DNA from: Polaromonas sp.
Lineage (GTDB): Bacteria; Pseudomonadota; Gammaproteobacteria; Burkholderiales; Burkholderiaceae_C
DNA: 64,000 nucleotides
Assembly: GCA_013298945.1 (NCBI GenBank)
Contig: JAAFJR010000003.1
Span: 408,361 to 472,360 of the forward strand
Reading direction: 5' to 3'
This document shows positions 46,830 to 56,264 of the stretch, piece after piece. The translations under genes were made by a program, and so were the position numbers. Below the pieces are notes generated by a model. That model was given only the letters and a program-made list of their open reading frames with translations. It ran no database searches and had not been told where the DNA came from. How positions within the stretch are numbered: the first letter of the stretch is position 1; each line of letters begins with the position of its first letter.

Positions 46830-47816
46830 ATGAAAACAGCACAAATTTGGACTGAAGCTCGCGTACATGCCCTGCGCGAAATCACGCCAACTGTGCGTGA
46901 AATCACGCTCAAGCCAACAAATGGCGCTTTGCCGCATCAGGCGGGTGGGCATTTGCAATTGCAGGTTTTGGTCAATCAAGGTGCGGTGGCGCGGCCGCAT
47001 ACCCGTTCGTATTCTTTGATTGGGCAGCCTGACGGCACGTTTTACCGCTTCGCCGTTAAGCGTTTGGACGAGGGACGTGGCGGCTCTAAAGCCATGTGGC
47101 AGCTGGCGGTGGGTGACAGATTGCAAATCTCTGAACCGCAAAACCACTTCCCGCTGGATTTGGCAGCACCCGCGTATTTGCTGGTGGCTGGCGGTATTGG
47201 CGTGACGCCTTTGGTCGGCATGGCGCAGTTGTTAGCCCAACTCGGAGCAAAAGTGCAGATGTTGTTTGGTGCGAGATCAGAAGCGGAATTGGCTTACTTG
47301 AAGCCTCTACAAGCGGTTTTGAAAGATGGCTTGAAGACCGCTATCGCCGAAAAAGGTGAATACTTAAATTTTGAATCTGAAATCGCTCAATTGCCTCCCA
47401 AAGCTTTGATGTATGTGTGCGGACCCGTGCCTATGCTGGATGCCGCACGACGGGCATGGACGAAAGCGGGCCGCCCTTTGGCTGATTTGCGTTATGAGAC
47501 TTTCGGCAGCAGTGGCCGTTTTGCGCCGCAGGCTTTCAGGGTCAAAATTCCTAGGCACAACTTGGATATCACTGTTCCTGCAGACAATGGGTTGCTGGAC
47601 GAGCTAGAAATGGCTGGTGTTCAAGCCATGTACGACTGCCGACGTGGCGAATGCGGGTTGTGTGCGATGGATGTGTTGGCGGTAGACGGCGAAATCGACC
47701 ACCGCGATGTGTTTTTGAGCGATGAAGAAAAAGCCAGTAACAAACGCATTTGCGTCTGTGTGTCGCGGGTCGTAGGGGAAATCACCCTTGATTCAGCTTA
47801 CCGAGCTGATGCATGA
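46830..47816 (+). CDS. Vanillate O-demethylase-like reductase (VanB type)
   Basis: 328 residues. FMN-binding beta-barrel ('HTRSYSLIGQPDGTFYRFAV'), NAD domain ('LLVAGGIGVTPLVGMAQLLA', 'MYVCGPVPMLDAARRA') and a C-terminal plant-type [2Fe-2S] ferredoxin ('DCRRGECGLCAMDVLAV' plus a distal 'RICVCVSR'). It passes electrons from NADH to the Rieske oxygenase two genes upstream. Confidence 0.93.
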   Translation: MKTAQIWTEARVHALREITPTVREITLKPTNGALPHQAGGHLQLQVLVNQGAVARPHTRSYSLIGQPDGTFYRFAVKRLDEGRGGSKAMWQLAVGDRLQISEPQNHFPLDLAAPAYLLVAGGIGVTPLVGMAQLLAQLGAKVQMLFGARSEAELAYLKPLQAVLKDGLKTAIAEKGEYLNFESEIAQLPPKALMYVCGPVPMLDAARRAWTKAGRPLADLRYETFGSSGRFAPQAFRVKIPRHNLDITVPADNGLLDELEMAGVQAMYDCRRGECGLCAMDVLAVDGEIDHRDVFLSDEEKASNKRICVCVSRVVGEITLDSAYRADA

Positions 47817-47842
47817 TGGCAGCAGCATCCTTAGATTGTGTT

Positions 47843-47854
47843 ACATAATTATGT
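47843..47854. promoter_or_regulatory. Candidate operator before the ABC transporter operon
   Basis: ACATAATTATGT, a perfect 12-base palindrome in the AT-rich gap about 37 bases before the binding-protein start; a regulator site is possible. Confidence 0.35.
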
Positions 47855-47890
47855 TAATTTTTTAGTTTTTATTTATTTAGGAGACTTGTC

Positions 47891-49063
47891 ATGAAAAAAA
47901 GAATGTTTTTATCGACCTCAGCACTCGCGGTGTTGGCTTTGGCTACAAGCGGCGTGTTGGCTCAAGACGGCGCTTTCAAAATCGGCTTGATTTTGCCGAT
48001 GACCGGCCAGCAAGCCAGTACAGGGCGACAAATTGAGGCAGCTGCTCGTTTGTACATGGCGCAGAACGGCGATACGGTTGCTGGGCGCAAAATTGAGCTG
48101 ATCGTCAAAGATGACACTAGCGTGCCAGATGTGACCAAGCGCATAGCGCAAGAGTTGGTCGTTAACGACAAGGTCAACGTATTGGCGGGTTTTGGCATCA
48201 CGCCTTCAGCATTGGCGACAGCACCTATTGCCACGCAATCCAAAACACCGCAAGTGGTAATGGCAGCTGCAACCTCAAGCATCACACTGGCGTCGCCCTA
48301 CATTGTGCGTACCAGTTTTACCCTGCCGCAAGCGGCGGTGGGCTTGGCTGATTGGGCGCCCAAAAATGGCATCAAAAAAGTCGTTACCTTGGTGAGTGAT
48401 TATGGTCCGGGCATTGATGCTGAAAAGTATTTTAAAGAGCGTTTTAGCTTCAACGGTGGCACGACAACAGAGTCTCTGCGTGTGCCGTTGCGCAATCCAG
48501 ACTTTGCGCCATTTTTGCAAAAAGTACGTGACTTGAAGCCAGATGCGCTGTTCGTGTTTGTGCCCTCCGGTGCTGGCGCAGCGGTGATGAAGCAGTTTTT
48601 AGAGCGTGGCATGGATAAAGCGGGCATCAAGTTGATTGGTACAGGTGACGTGACTGATGATGATCAATTGAACGACATGGGGGATGGCGCGTTGGGCGTG
48701 GTGACATCACATCATTACTCGACAGCGCACCCCTCTGCGACAAATAAAAAGTTTGTTGAAGCTTTCGGTAAAGCCAACAAAGGCCTACGTCCTAACTTCA
48801 TGGCCGTGGGAGGCTACGACGGTATGCGCGTGATTTACGAAGCGCTCAGAGCGACCAAAGGCAAAGGCGATGGCGATGCATTGTTGGCGGCAATGAAAGG
48901 CCAAATTTTTGAAAGCCCACGTGGCCCGATGTTCATCGACGCGCAAACGCGTGATGTGGTGCAAAACATCTACTTGCGCAAAGTTGAGAGAAAAGATGGT
49001 CAGCTTTACAACGTAGAATTTGATGTGATCAAAGACGTTAAAGATCCAGGTAAAGCGCGATAA
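47891..49063 (+). CDS. Branched-chain-type ABC transporter substrate-binding protein
   Basis: 390 residues with a clear signal peptide ending 'TSGVLAQ'. The Peripla_BP_6 fold is seen: 'FKIGLILPMTGQQASTGRQI', 'RKIELIVKDDTSVPDVTKRI', 'VVMAAATSSITLASPYIVRT'. In clusters like this such proteins often bind aromatic acids instead of amino acids. GGAG precedes the ATG. Head of the five-gene transporter operon. Confidence 0.92.
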   Translation: MKKRMFLSTSALAVLALATSGVLAQDGAFKIGLILPMTGQQASTGRQIEAAARLYMAQNGDTVAGRKIELIVKDDTSVPDVTKRIAQELVVNDKVNVLAGFGITPSALATAPIATQSKTPQVVMAAATSSITLASPYIVRTSFTLPQAAVGLADWAPKNGIKKVVTLVSDYGPGIDAEKYFKERFSFNGGTTTESLRVPLRNPDFAPFLQKVRDLKPDALFVFVPSGAGAAVMKQFLERGMDKAGIKLIGTGDVTDDDQLNDMGDGALGVVTSHHYSTAHPSATNKKFVEAFGKANKGLRPNFMAVGGYDGMRVIYEALRATKGKGDGDALLAAMKGQIFESPRGPMFIDAQTRDVVQNIYLRKVERKDGQLYNVEFDVIKDVKDPGKAR

Positions 49064-49123
49064 ATCGAAAATTGATTCGTCTGATACCAAAAATATCAAA
49101 CTTACAAGCTAACCAGCAGTTTT

Positions 49124-49999
49124 ATGTTGACTATTCTTTTTGATGGCATTGCCTACGGCATGCTGCTGTTTATTTTGGCGGTGGGTCTGGCTGTGACGAT
49201 GGGGTTGATGAACTTCATCAACCTTGCGCATGGCGCTTTTGCTATGGTGGGCGGTTATATCACCGTGCTGCTCATGCAAAAGTTGGGTGTGCCGTTTTTG
49301 GTGTGCCTACCTTTGGCGTTTTTGGGTTCTTTCCTGCTGGGTGGTCTACTTGAGCGTACTTTGTACCGACCTCTTTACAACAAGCCGCATTTAGACCAAG
49401 TTCTTTTTACGATTGGTCTGACGTTTATGGCGGTGGCCAGTACCGATTACTTTATTGGCTCAACGCAGCAAAATATTCAATTACCTGAATGGCTAAAAGG
49501 TCGTACAGAGTTGGGTGAAGGCGATTGGATGTTGGGAATGGGGCATTACCGCTTGTTCATAATTGCGGTCTGCGCAGCGCTGACAGTCGCGCTGCAATTC
49601 ATCTTGGCTAAAACGCGATTTGGTAGCAGATTGCGGGCGTCGGTGGACGACCAGCGCGTGGCGGCAGGTTTGGGCATCAACGTCAACATCGTGTTTTTAT
49701 CAACTTTTGCCGTGGGATCAGGTTTGGCTGGCTTGGGCGGTGCTTTGGGTGCCGAAGTGTTAGGTTTGGATCCTACGTTTCCACTGAAATTTATGATTTA
49801 CTTTTTAATCGTCGTCGCCGTGGGTGGTACATCCAGTATCACAGGGCCCTTGCTGGCTGCTTTGTTATTGGGAATTGCTGATGTGGCCGGTAAATACTAC
49901 ATTCCAAAATTAGGTGCCTTTATTGTGTACAGCTTGATGATTGCGATTTTGATTTGGCGACCACAAGGTCTCTTTGTGCGACAAGGTGGCAAAGCATGA
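49124..49999 (+). CDS. Branched-chain-type ABC permease (LivH-like)
   Basis: 291 residues, eight predicted helices. 'GLAVTMGLMNFINLAHGAFA' and 'YFLIVVAVGGTSSITGPLLA' are the LivH coupling and family motifs. Membrane half of the importer. Overlaps the next gene by 4 bases. Confidence 0.93.
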   Translation: MLTILFDGIAYGMLLFILAVGLAVTMGLMNFINLAHGAFAMVGGYITVLLMQKLGVPFLVCLPLAFLGSFLLGGLLERTLYRPLYNKPHLDQVLFTIGLTFMAVASTDYFIGSTQQNIQLPEWLKGRTELGEGDWMLGMGHYRLFIIAVCAALTVALQFILAKTRFGSRLRASVDDQRVAAGLGINVNIVFLSTFAVGSGLAGLGGALGAEVLGLDPTFPLKFMIYFLIVVAVGGTSSITGPLLAALLLGIADVAGKYYIPKLGAFIVYSLMIAILIWRPQGLFVRQGGKA

Positions 50000-50967
50000 C
50001 GACCAACAATTTAGCGATGCGTCAATCCTTGTTGGTGGGTGGGCGCTACAAGCCATGGGAGTTGGCGCTTTGGGTGCTGGCGCTCGCATCTCCGTTACTG
50101 CTTTCCAGCCATGCCTTGATCATCAACGAAATTGCTATTGTGGCACTTTTTGCGGTTTCACTTGATTTGGTGTTGGGGTACACCGGCATTGTGTCGTTGG
50201 GGCATGCAGCATTTTTTGGCATGGGAGCTTATGCCGCTGCTTTGTTTTCAAAGTTGGTGATGCCAGACCCGTTGGTCGGGCTGCTGTTCGCTGTTGCTGT
50301 ATCCACAGTGCTGGGTGCCGTTTGCAGCTTAACCATCATTCGTGGTAGCGACTTGACGCGCTTGATGGTCACGCTGGGCGTGGGACTGATTTTGATGGAG
50401 CTGGCCAACAAATTGGATTGGCTCACTGGCGGTGCGGATGGACTGCAAGGCGTGGTGATGGGGTCGGTATTGGGCAAGTTTGCGTTTGATTTGTCGGGTC
50501 GCACAGCAGCTTGGTACTCCATTGTTGTGCTGATGCTGTGCTTTGTCATTGCTCGGCGCTTGGTAAATTCGCCTTTTGGAGCCACTTTAAAAGCTGTGCG
50601 AGACAACCGACTGCGGGCGATGGCGATTGGTATTTCAGTCACATCAAAGTTATCGATTGTTTACACAGTGGCAGCTGGCATGGCGGGTGCCGCTGGCGCT
50701 TTGTTGGCACAAACAACAGGCTTCGCGTCGCTTGATTTGTTTGAGTTTCACAGATCTGCGGATGTGATGCTGCTTCTGGTTATCGGCGGAACCGGTTGGT
50801 TATATGGCGGCGTCGCTGGTGCCATTGTGTTTAAGCTAATGCAAGATGTGATATCCAGTATCACGCCGCAGTATTGGACGTTTTGGATCGGACTCTTTTT
50901 GGTCGTGCTGGTGTTGGTTGGACGTGAACGGTTGATTCGTCCTTGGACATGGTTCAAACGGGGATAG
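49996..50967 (+). CDS. Branched-chain-type ABC permease (LivM-like)
   Basis: 323 residues from the ATG at 49996, overlapping the LivH-like gene by 4 bases. 'GYTGIVSLGHAAFFGMGAYA' and 'RLMVTLGVGLILMELANKLD' are LivM motifs. Second membrane half. Confidence 0.93.
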   Translation: MTTNNLAMRQSLLVGGRYKPWELALWVLALASPLLLSSHALIINEIAIVALFAVSLDLVLGYTGIVSLGHAAFFGMGAYAAALFSKLVMPDPLVGLLFAVAVSTVLGAVCSLTIIRGSDLTRLMVTLGVGLILMELANKLDWLTGGADGLQGVVMGSVLGKFAFDLSGRTAAWYSIVVLMLCFVIARRLVNSPFGATLKAVRDNRLRAMAIGISVTSKLSIVYTVAAGMAGAAGALLAQTTGFASLDLFEFHRSADVMLLLVIGGTGWLYGGVAGAIVFKLMQDVISSITPQYWTFWIGLFLVVLVLVGRERLIRPWTWFKRG

Positions 50968-50969
50968 CT

Positions 50970-51770
50970 GTGAGTCAAAGTCTAACTCCTACGAATGCAG
51001 ACATTGTGCTTAGCGCGCAGGGTTTGAACAAACGATTCGGCGGCATCACTGCCACCAACAATGTCACTTTGAATCTCAAAAAAGGCGCACGGCATGCTTT
51101 GATTGGTCCCAATGGCGCCGGAAAAACCACGTTGATTAATTTATTAACTGGGGTTTTAGAACCCTCTGAAGGGCGCATCGTTTTGGAAGGACAAGACGTC
51201 ACGTCTATGCCGCCGCATCAGCGCGTGCAAAGGGGTATGGTTCGTACGTTTCAGATCAACCAGTTGTTTGATACTTTGACACCGCTTGAAACTTTGGCGC
51301 TGGTTGTATCGCAGCATCGCGGGTTGGGCGGCAAGTGGTGGCAGGCACTGGGAGCGAACCAAGCGGTGGTTGAGCGCTGCGAAGCTTTGCTTGAACAATT
51401 TCATTTGACACAAGTGATGCATCAAAAAACCAATGTGTTGGCCTACGGAAAGCGCCGTTTGTTAGAAATAGCGATTGCCTTGGCTTGTGAGCCGCGAGTT
51501 TTGTTGCTCGATGAGCCTGTCGCAGGCGTGCCTGCGGGGGAGCGCGAGGAGTTGTTGCAAACCGTAGCCGCTTTGCCAGCAGATGTCTCTGTGCTTTTGA
51601 TAGAGCATGATATGGATCTGGTGTTTAGCTTTGCCAATTTCATGACGGTTTTGGTGAATGGCACAGTCTTAACTGAAGGCGCACCAGACAAAATCGCCAA
51701 TGATCAGCAAGTTAAAGCGGTCTATTTGGGGCATGTTGATGGCCAAGGGGCAGAGGCGGCACATGGCTGA
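50970..51770 (+). CDS. ABC transporter ATP-binding protein (LivG-like)
   Basis: 266 residues from GTG at 50970, which has GGGGA upstream; the ATG at 50949 is an alternative. Walker A 'GPNGAGKTTLINLLTG'; the signature motif is changed to 'VLAYGKRRLLEIAIAL', common in LivG; Walker B 'VLLLDEPVAGV'. Overlaps the LivF-like gene by 8 bases. Confidence 0.92.
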   Translation: MSQSLTPTNADIVLSAQGLNKRFGGITATNNVTLNLKKGARHALIGPNGAGKTTLINLLTGVLEPSEGRIVLEGQDVTSMPPHQRVQRGMVRTFQINQLFDTLTPLETLALVVSQHRGLGGKWWQALGANQAVVERCEALLEQFHLTQVMHQKTNVLAYGKRRLLEIAIALACEPRVLLLDEPVAGVPAGEREELLQTVAALPADVSVLLIEHDMDLVFSFANFMTVLVNGTVLTEGAPDKIANDQQVKAVYLGHVDGQGAEAAHG

Positions 51771-52488
51771 GTTACTCAACATTCAGGCGCTGAGTGCCGG
51801 CTACGGTGAAGCCGTGGTGATACAAAACGTGACTTTGTCATTGCACGAGGGGCAAACTCTTGCATTGCTTGGACGCAATGGTACGGGGAAAACAACGCTG
51901 ATCAATACCTTGGCGGGTGCGACCAAGCAGCACAGCGGCAGTATCACATTAGGCGGTGTTCAGTTGCACAAGTTGCCATCGCACGAGCGCGCTGCAGCAG
52001 GCATCGGCTGGGTGCCGCAAGAACGTAACATATTCAAATCACTCACGGTGCATGAAAATTTGACATCTTTAGCTCGACCCGCGCGCGCAGGCCGGACGGC
52101 GCCTCATTGGACGCCATCACGCGTCTATGAGATGTTTCCCCGTTTGGCTGAACGCAAAGGCAACTTAGGAGTACAGCTCTCTGGCGGTGAGCAGCAAATG
52201 CTCGCCGTAGGCCGTGCGTTGGTGTTAAACCCAACACTGCTGCTGCTAGATGAGCCGCTAGAAGGTCTTGCGCCCATCATTGTTCAAGAATTGCTGCGCG
52301 CATTAAGTCGAATCACCCGCGAAGAAGGGTTGAGCGCCATCATTGTCGAGCAACACCCGCAAGCCATTTTGGCTATTTCTGATTCAGCTGCTGTTTTAGA
52401 TCGAGGCACAGTTGTGTACGCTGGAACTGCACAAAGTCTCAGTACGGACCCCCAATTACTTGAACGATTGTTAGGCGTTGCGCGATAA
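51763..52488 (+). CDS. ABC transporter ATP-binding protein (LivF-like)
   Basis: 241 residues from the ATG at 51763. Walker A 'GRNGTGKTTLINTLAG'; signature 'VQLSGGEQQMLAVGRALV'; Walker B 'LLLLDEPLEGL'. Last gene of the transporter operon, which together with the demethylase genes suggests uptake and breakdown of an aromatic acid. Confidence 0.93.
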   Translation: MAELLNIQALSAGYGEAVVIQNVTLSLHEGQTLALLGRNGTGKTTLINTLAGATKQHSGSITLGGVQLHKLPSHERAAAGIGWVPQERNIFKSLTVHENLTSLARPARAGRTAPHWTPSRVYEMFPRLAERKGNLGVQLSGGEQQMLAVGRALVLNPTLLLLDEPLEGLAPIIVQELLRALSRITREEGLSAIIVEQHPQAILAISDSAAVLDRGTVVYAGTAQSLSTDPQLLERLLGVAR

Positions 52489-52614
52489 CGAAGCTGTCTG
52501 ATCCGCGACACCTCTAGGGTTAAGCCTATGGCGAGGTTGGAGAAAGCAGTGCAATATGCTAGAGGAATTCATCTTCTCTACAGTTCTCAACTTCATTTAA
52601 AGCAAAGGGTCGGT

Positions 52615-53520
52615 ATGAAAATATCATTTAGAAAAATCAATGTTCGCTTAGGTATGGCTGTAGCTGCGGCAGCGCTCATAGCAGGTTGTAGCGACACAGC
52701 AACTTATTACAAGTATAGCCAAGTGGTAGTTTTTGGTGCTAGTTTGTCTGACACGGGCAATGTGTTTGCGGCCACAGGCGGTAAAACACCTGGTCCTGCG
52801 CCCTATTACTTTGGTGGCCGCTGGTCAAACGGTCCGTTGTGGATTGAAAACGTTGCTGCTGAAGTTGGTAAGACTGTTACGCGCTCATCTGCCGGTGGAA
52901 CTAATTTCGCTTACGGCGGCGCGAAAACCTGCACCATTGCAGGCGTCACTTCTTCTGTGCCAGATATGTGTACACAAGTGGCGCTATTTTTAGGCGCTAC
53001 TGGCGGGAAAGCCGATAGCGAAGCGCTTTATGTGATCGATGCTGCTAGTGTTGGCAACAATATGCTTGCTGTTTTGGGGTCAAATGGCGCAATACCTAAC
53101 TCAGCAGTTACAGCAACTGCACCCGCTGATACAGCAGCCATGATGCAGCAGTTGTACAACGCGGGTGCAAGGCGCTTCTTGGTGACCAATGCCCCAGATG
53201 TAGGCGCAACGCCTTACGTTAAAAGCTTGGGTGCGCAAGCATCTGCTGGTGCTACAGCATTGTCCAGTGGATTTAATGCAGGTTTGACCAGCGCTATGAA
53301 TGGCTTCAAAGCGACCAATGGCGCTGCAAAAGTGGCGATTGCAGACTTCAACGGTACCAGCGCCGCTGGTTTAACCAACACCACCGCCCCATGCTTAAAC
53401 CCAACGACGTTTGAAATTTGCGCTTCGCCAGACACTTACCAATACTGGGATCCGTTTCATCCTACGGCGGCAACAGGTCGCCGCTTAACGGTAACAGCTT
53501 TGAATGCTATCGCTGAGTAA
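52615..53520 (+). CDS. SGNH-family lipoprotein esterase with altered GDSL motif
   Basis: 301 residues from the ATG at 52615 (ribosome site AAAGGG). Lipobox 'LIAGCS' (Cys25). Block I is 'VVFGASLSDTGNVF', where the usual GDSL Asp is Ala42; Ser43 remains the nucleophile. The closing block, 'YWDPFHPTAATG', has the catalytic Asp and His. A 'NNML' segment may be block III. It probably hydrolyses esters at the outer membrane. Residues 60-130 are rich in Gly and Thr. Confidence 0.87.
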   Translation: MKISFRKINVRLGMAVAAAALIAGCSDTATYYKYSQVVVFGASLSDTGNVFAATGGKTPGPAPYYFGGRWSNGPLWIENVAAEVGKTVTRSSAGGTNFAYGGAKTCTIAGVTSSVPDMCTQVALFLGATGGKADSEALYVIDAASVGNNMLAVLGSNGAIPNSAVTATAPADTAAMMQQLYNAGARRFLVTNAPDVGATPYVKSLGAQASAGATALSSGFNAGLTSAMNGFKATNGAAKVAIADFNGTSAAGLTNTTAPCLNPTTFEICASPDTYQYWDPFHPTAATGRRLTVTALNAIAE

Positions 53521-53540
53521 ACAAATTTTCAAATAGCTAC

Positions 53541-53573
53541 AAGCCGCTGTGAAGATAGACTTCACAGCGGCTT
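53541..53573 (+). terminator. Terminator after the SGNH gene
   Basis: AAGCCGCTGTGAAG (53541-53554) pairs with CTTCACAGCGGCTT (53560-53573), then TTCTTTT. The stop of rsmI on minus lies inside it. Confidence 0.8.
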
Positions 53574-54494
53574 TTCTTTTAAGCGCAGCGCGGCTTCGTA
53601 TAGCGCATTGCGCGGCGCACCCGTGATGTCTGATGCGAGTTTGACGGCGGTTTTCAAAGGCAATTCAGCCAGCAGTAGCTTCAAAATACGTGGCGTGTCT
53701 TCATTATCGGCAGCTGTGATCAGAGGATGCAAGACCAGTACAAACTCGCCACGCTGGCGGTTGCTGTCGTGCTGCAACCATACCGTGAATTCAATGGCCG
53801 CAAATGTTGCAATTTCTTCAAACTGCTTGGTCAGTTCGCGCCCAATGGTGATACTTCTATTACCTAAAACACCCAGCGCTTTGGCGACAGCTTCTATGCG
53901 GTGCGGTGCTTCCAAAAGCACAATCGAACTCGGAATTGTTTGAAGCTTCAAAATAGCAGCATCGCGTTCCATAGCTTTTGTCGGCAAAAAACCCATGAAT
54001 GTGAAATGATCGCTCTGCGTGATGCCAGCGACACTCAATAACGTTGTAACGCTGCTTGCCCCTGGCAAAGGCACCACGCGATAGCCCGCAGCGCGTACGC
54101 CAGCAACCAGCTTAGAGCCAGGGTCGCTCACGCCGGGTGTGCCAGCATCGCTGACGAAAGCGATGCGCTCACCCCGCAGTAAACGGCTGATGATTTGCTC
54201 AGTAGTTTCAAGCTCATTATGCTGATGCACGGCGAGCATGGGTTTGCCGCTTCCCACGTTGATACCATATGTTCGTAAAAGCGGTTGTGTATGGCGGGTG
54301 TCTTCACAAGCGATGGCATCGACCAAATTGAGCACATGCAAAGCGCGCAAAGAAATATCTGCCAAATTACCAATCGGGGTGGCGACAATGTACAGAGTGC
54401 TAGCAGGGTAACTTTGTTTTCCCGCAGCCTCTTGTGCCGCAGTCAGACTGCCGCCCCATTGCGCGTTCAGTGTTAAAGTTTGTGATGTATCCAT
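53562..54494 (-). CDS. rsmI: 16S rRNA 2'-O-methyltransferase RsmI
   Basis: 310 residues from the ATG at 54494; the longer frame runs into yraN upstream. Methylates C1402 of 16S rRNA. 'LYIVATPIGNLADISLRAL', 'AIACEDTRHTQPLLRTYGI', 'IAFVSDAGTPGVSDPG' and 'GASSVTTLLSVAGI' are the tetrapyrrole-methylase-fold motifs. Divergent from yraN. Confidence 0.97.
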   Translation of the reverse strand: MDTSQTLTLNAQWGGSLTAAQEAAGKQSYPASTLYIVATPIGNLADISLRALHVLNLVDAIACEDTRHTQPLLRTYGINVGSGKPMLAVHQHNELETTEQIISRLLRGERIAFVSDAGTPGVSDPGSKLVAGVRAAGYRVVPLPGASSVTTLLSVAGITQSDHFTFMGFLPTKAMERDAAILKLQTIPSSIVLLEAPHRIEAVAKALGVLGNRSITIGRELTKQFEEIATFAAIEFTVWLQHDSNRQRGEFVLVLHPLITAADNEDTPRILKLLLAELPLKTAVKLASDITGAPRNALYEAALRLKEKPL

Positions 54495-54539
54495 CAATGT
54501 ATTAAATCTTTTATTAAAAATTTTATTTCTAGTTTTGCC

Positions 54540-54911
54540 ATGAAAATCGAAGCATCTGCCACAACCAAAAGTAAGGGTGATGCTGCTGAAGATGTCGCTT
54601 TGGCGCATTTACAGGCGGCAGGCTTGAAGCTATTACAACGCAATTATCGAACACCAGGTCGAGGCGGCGGTGAAATCGACTTGATTATGCGAGATACAGA
54701 AGGAACTTTGGTCTTTATAGAGGTGCGTCAACGCGCTGGAGAACTTTTTGGCGGCGCTGCTGCCAGCATCAGTGCTACCAAACGCAATCGCATTATCTTT
54801 GCTGCTAAATACTATTTGATGAAACTCACCCGCATTCCGGCGTGCCGCTTTGATGTTGTCCTTGTAGAAAAGAACATTACATGGCTAAAGGCCGCTTTTG
54901 AAGCGGCGTGA
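54540..54911 (+). CDS. yraN: YraN-family protein
   Basis: 123 residues. The family core is 'SKGDAAEDVALAHLQAAGLK', then 'YRTPGRGGGEIDLIMRDTEG' and 'VFIEVRQRAGELFGGA', a predicted PD-(D/E)xK endonuclease-like site (Glu/Asp with ExR). It lies in the conserved order rsmI / yraN / diaA / dolP. Confidence 0.95.
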   Translation: MKIEASATTKSKGDAAEDVALAHLQAAGLKLLQRNYRTPGRGGGEIDLIMRDTEGTLVFIEVRQRAGELFGGAAASISATKRNRIIFAAKYYLMKLTRIPACRFDVVLVEKNITWLKAAFEAA

Positions 54912-54977
54912 CACCCCGTAACATTAATTGAAGGTCTAGACACATAGGCATTTGTAACACGGGTTATCATTGTCAAC

Positions 54978-55574
54978 ATGTTAGAGCAACGCATAGAACA
55001 AAATTTCATTGATAGCGCAGACTTGAAGTACCAGTCTGCACAAGTATTGAGTAAACCCATTGCCGAAGCGGTGCAAGCCTTGCTGTCTTGTGTCACCAGT
55101 GGCGGCAAGGTATTAGCATGTGGTAACGGCGGCTCGGCAGCGGATGCGCAGCATTTTGCGGCTGAATTTGTAGGGCGTTACGAGCGTGAACGACCAGAAT
55201 TGGCGGCGCTGGCGTTGACAACCGACAGCTCCATCATCACCGCCATCGCCAACGACTACGACTTTAGCGTGATTTACGCCAAGCAAGTGCGCGCGCTTGG
55301 GCAAGCGGGCGACGTGCTGATTGCTATCACCACCAGTGGTAATTCAAGCAATGTCTTAAAAGCCATCGAAGCTGCACATGAACGCGATATGACGGTGATT
55401 GCGCTAACTGGCAAAGGCGGCGGAAAAATGATTGCCGCTTTGCGTGAAACCGATGTTCACATTTGCGTACCGCATGACAGAACTGCTCGAATTCAAGAGG
55501 TGCACCTTTTGACCTTGCACTGCTTATGCGATGGTGTTGATCAACAATTATTGGGTGAAAAGGAGTCTGTATGA
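54978..55574 (+). CDS. diaA: SIS-domain protein (DiaA / phosphoheptose isomerase-like)
   Basis: 198 residues, one SIS domain: 'LACGNGGSAADAQHFAAEFV', 'LIAITTSGNSSNVLKAIEAA', 'HDRTARIQEVHLLTLHCLCD'. By sequence it could be GmhA, but the neighbours (yraN before, dolP after) fit DiaA, which binds DnaA and times replication. Overlaps the BON gene by 4 bases. Confidence 0.85.
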   Translation: MLEQRIEQNFIDSADLKYQSAQVLSKPIAEAVQALLSCVTSGGKVLACGNGGSAADAQHFAAEFVGRYERERPELAALALTTDSSIITAIANDYDFSVIYAKQVRALGQAGDVLIAITTSGNSSNVLKAIEAAHERDMTVIALTGKGGGKMIAALRETDVHICVPHDRTARIQEVHLLTLHCLCDGVDQQLLGEKESV

Positions 55575-56197
55575 CTATGTTTGACAAATTACAAAAATCG
55601 TCATCAACCATCGTTAAGACACTCGTTCTTACCAGTGTGTTGAGCAGTTTGGGGGGGTGTGCCGCCTTGGTTGTGGGTGGCGTGATGGCGGGCACTGTCA
55701 TGGTTGCCACAGACCGTCGCACCTCAGGCGCGCAACTCAATGATGAAGGCATAGAAATTCGATCAGCCAATCGCTTGAGGGAAAAATTTGGCGAACGCGG
55801 TAATTTCAGTGTCACCAGCTACAACGGCCGTGTGCTGCTAACTGGCGAAGTGGCGGGAAACAGCGACAAACTCGCTGCAGAGCAGTTGGTGTTTCAAGTT
55901 GAGAATGTCAAACTTGTGGTGAATGAGTTGACGGTTGCTGGCAGCACATCAACTTTGAGAGAGCGCTCAAACGATACTTTGATCACAACGCGTGTTAAAT
56001 CTAGCCTGGTTGAGTCAAAAGAACTTCCGTTCAATGCGTTTAAAGTCGTTACAGAGCGCGGCGTGGTTTATTTGATGGGCAGAGTTTCACAGCGTGAAGC
56101 TGACAGCGCCACTGAGATTGCTCGTGGCGTGTCCGGTGTCGTAAAAGTTGTTCGCAGCTTTGAAATCATCAGCGAAGAAGAAGCCAAGCAGAAATAA
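55571..56197 (+). CDS. BON-domain lipoprotein (DolP-like)
   Basis: 208 residues. Lipobox 'LGGCAAL' (Cys30). Two BON domains (about 68-135 and 140-205): 'NFSVTSYNGRVLLTGEVAGN', 'FKVVTERGVVYLMGRVSQRE'. DolP keeps the outer membrane intact and acts near the divisome in E. coli. AAGGAG upstream. Confidence 0.92.
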   Translation: MTMFDKLQKSSSTIVKTLVLTSVLSSLGGCAALVVGGVMAGTVMVATDRRTSGAQLNDEGIEIRSANRLREKFGERGNFSVTSYNGRVLLTGEVAGNSDKLAAEQLVFQVENVKLVVNELTVAGSTSTLRERSNDTLITTRVKSSLVESKELPFNAFKVVTERGVVYLMGRVSQREADSATEIARGVSGVVKVVRSFEIISEEEAKQK

Positions 56198-56209
56198 AAG
56201 CACTTTGAA

Positions 56210-56239
56210 AGAGACGCCGCTTCAATAAACGGCGTCCCT
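56210..56239. terminator. Bidirectional terminator between dolP and pilU
   Basis: AAAGAGACGCCG and CGGCGTCCCTTT form a 12-pair stem with one mismatch around a 10-base loop. Confidence 0.75.
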
Positions 56240-56264
56240 TTTGCTATTGAGACAAATTGTGGTT

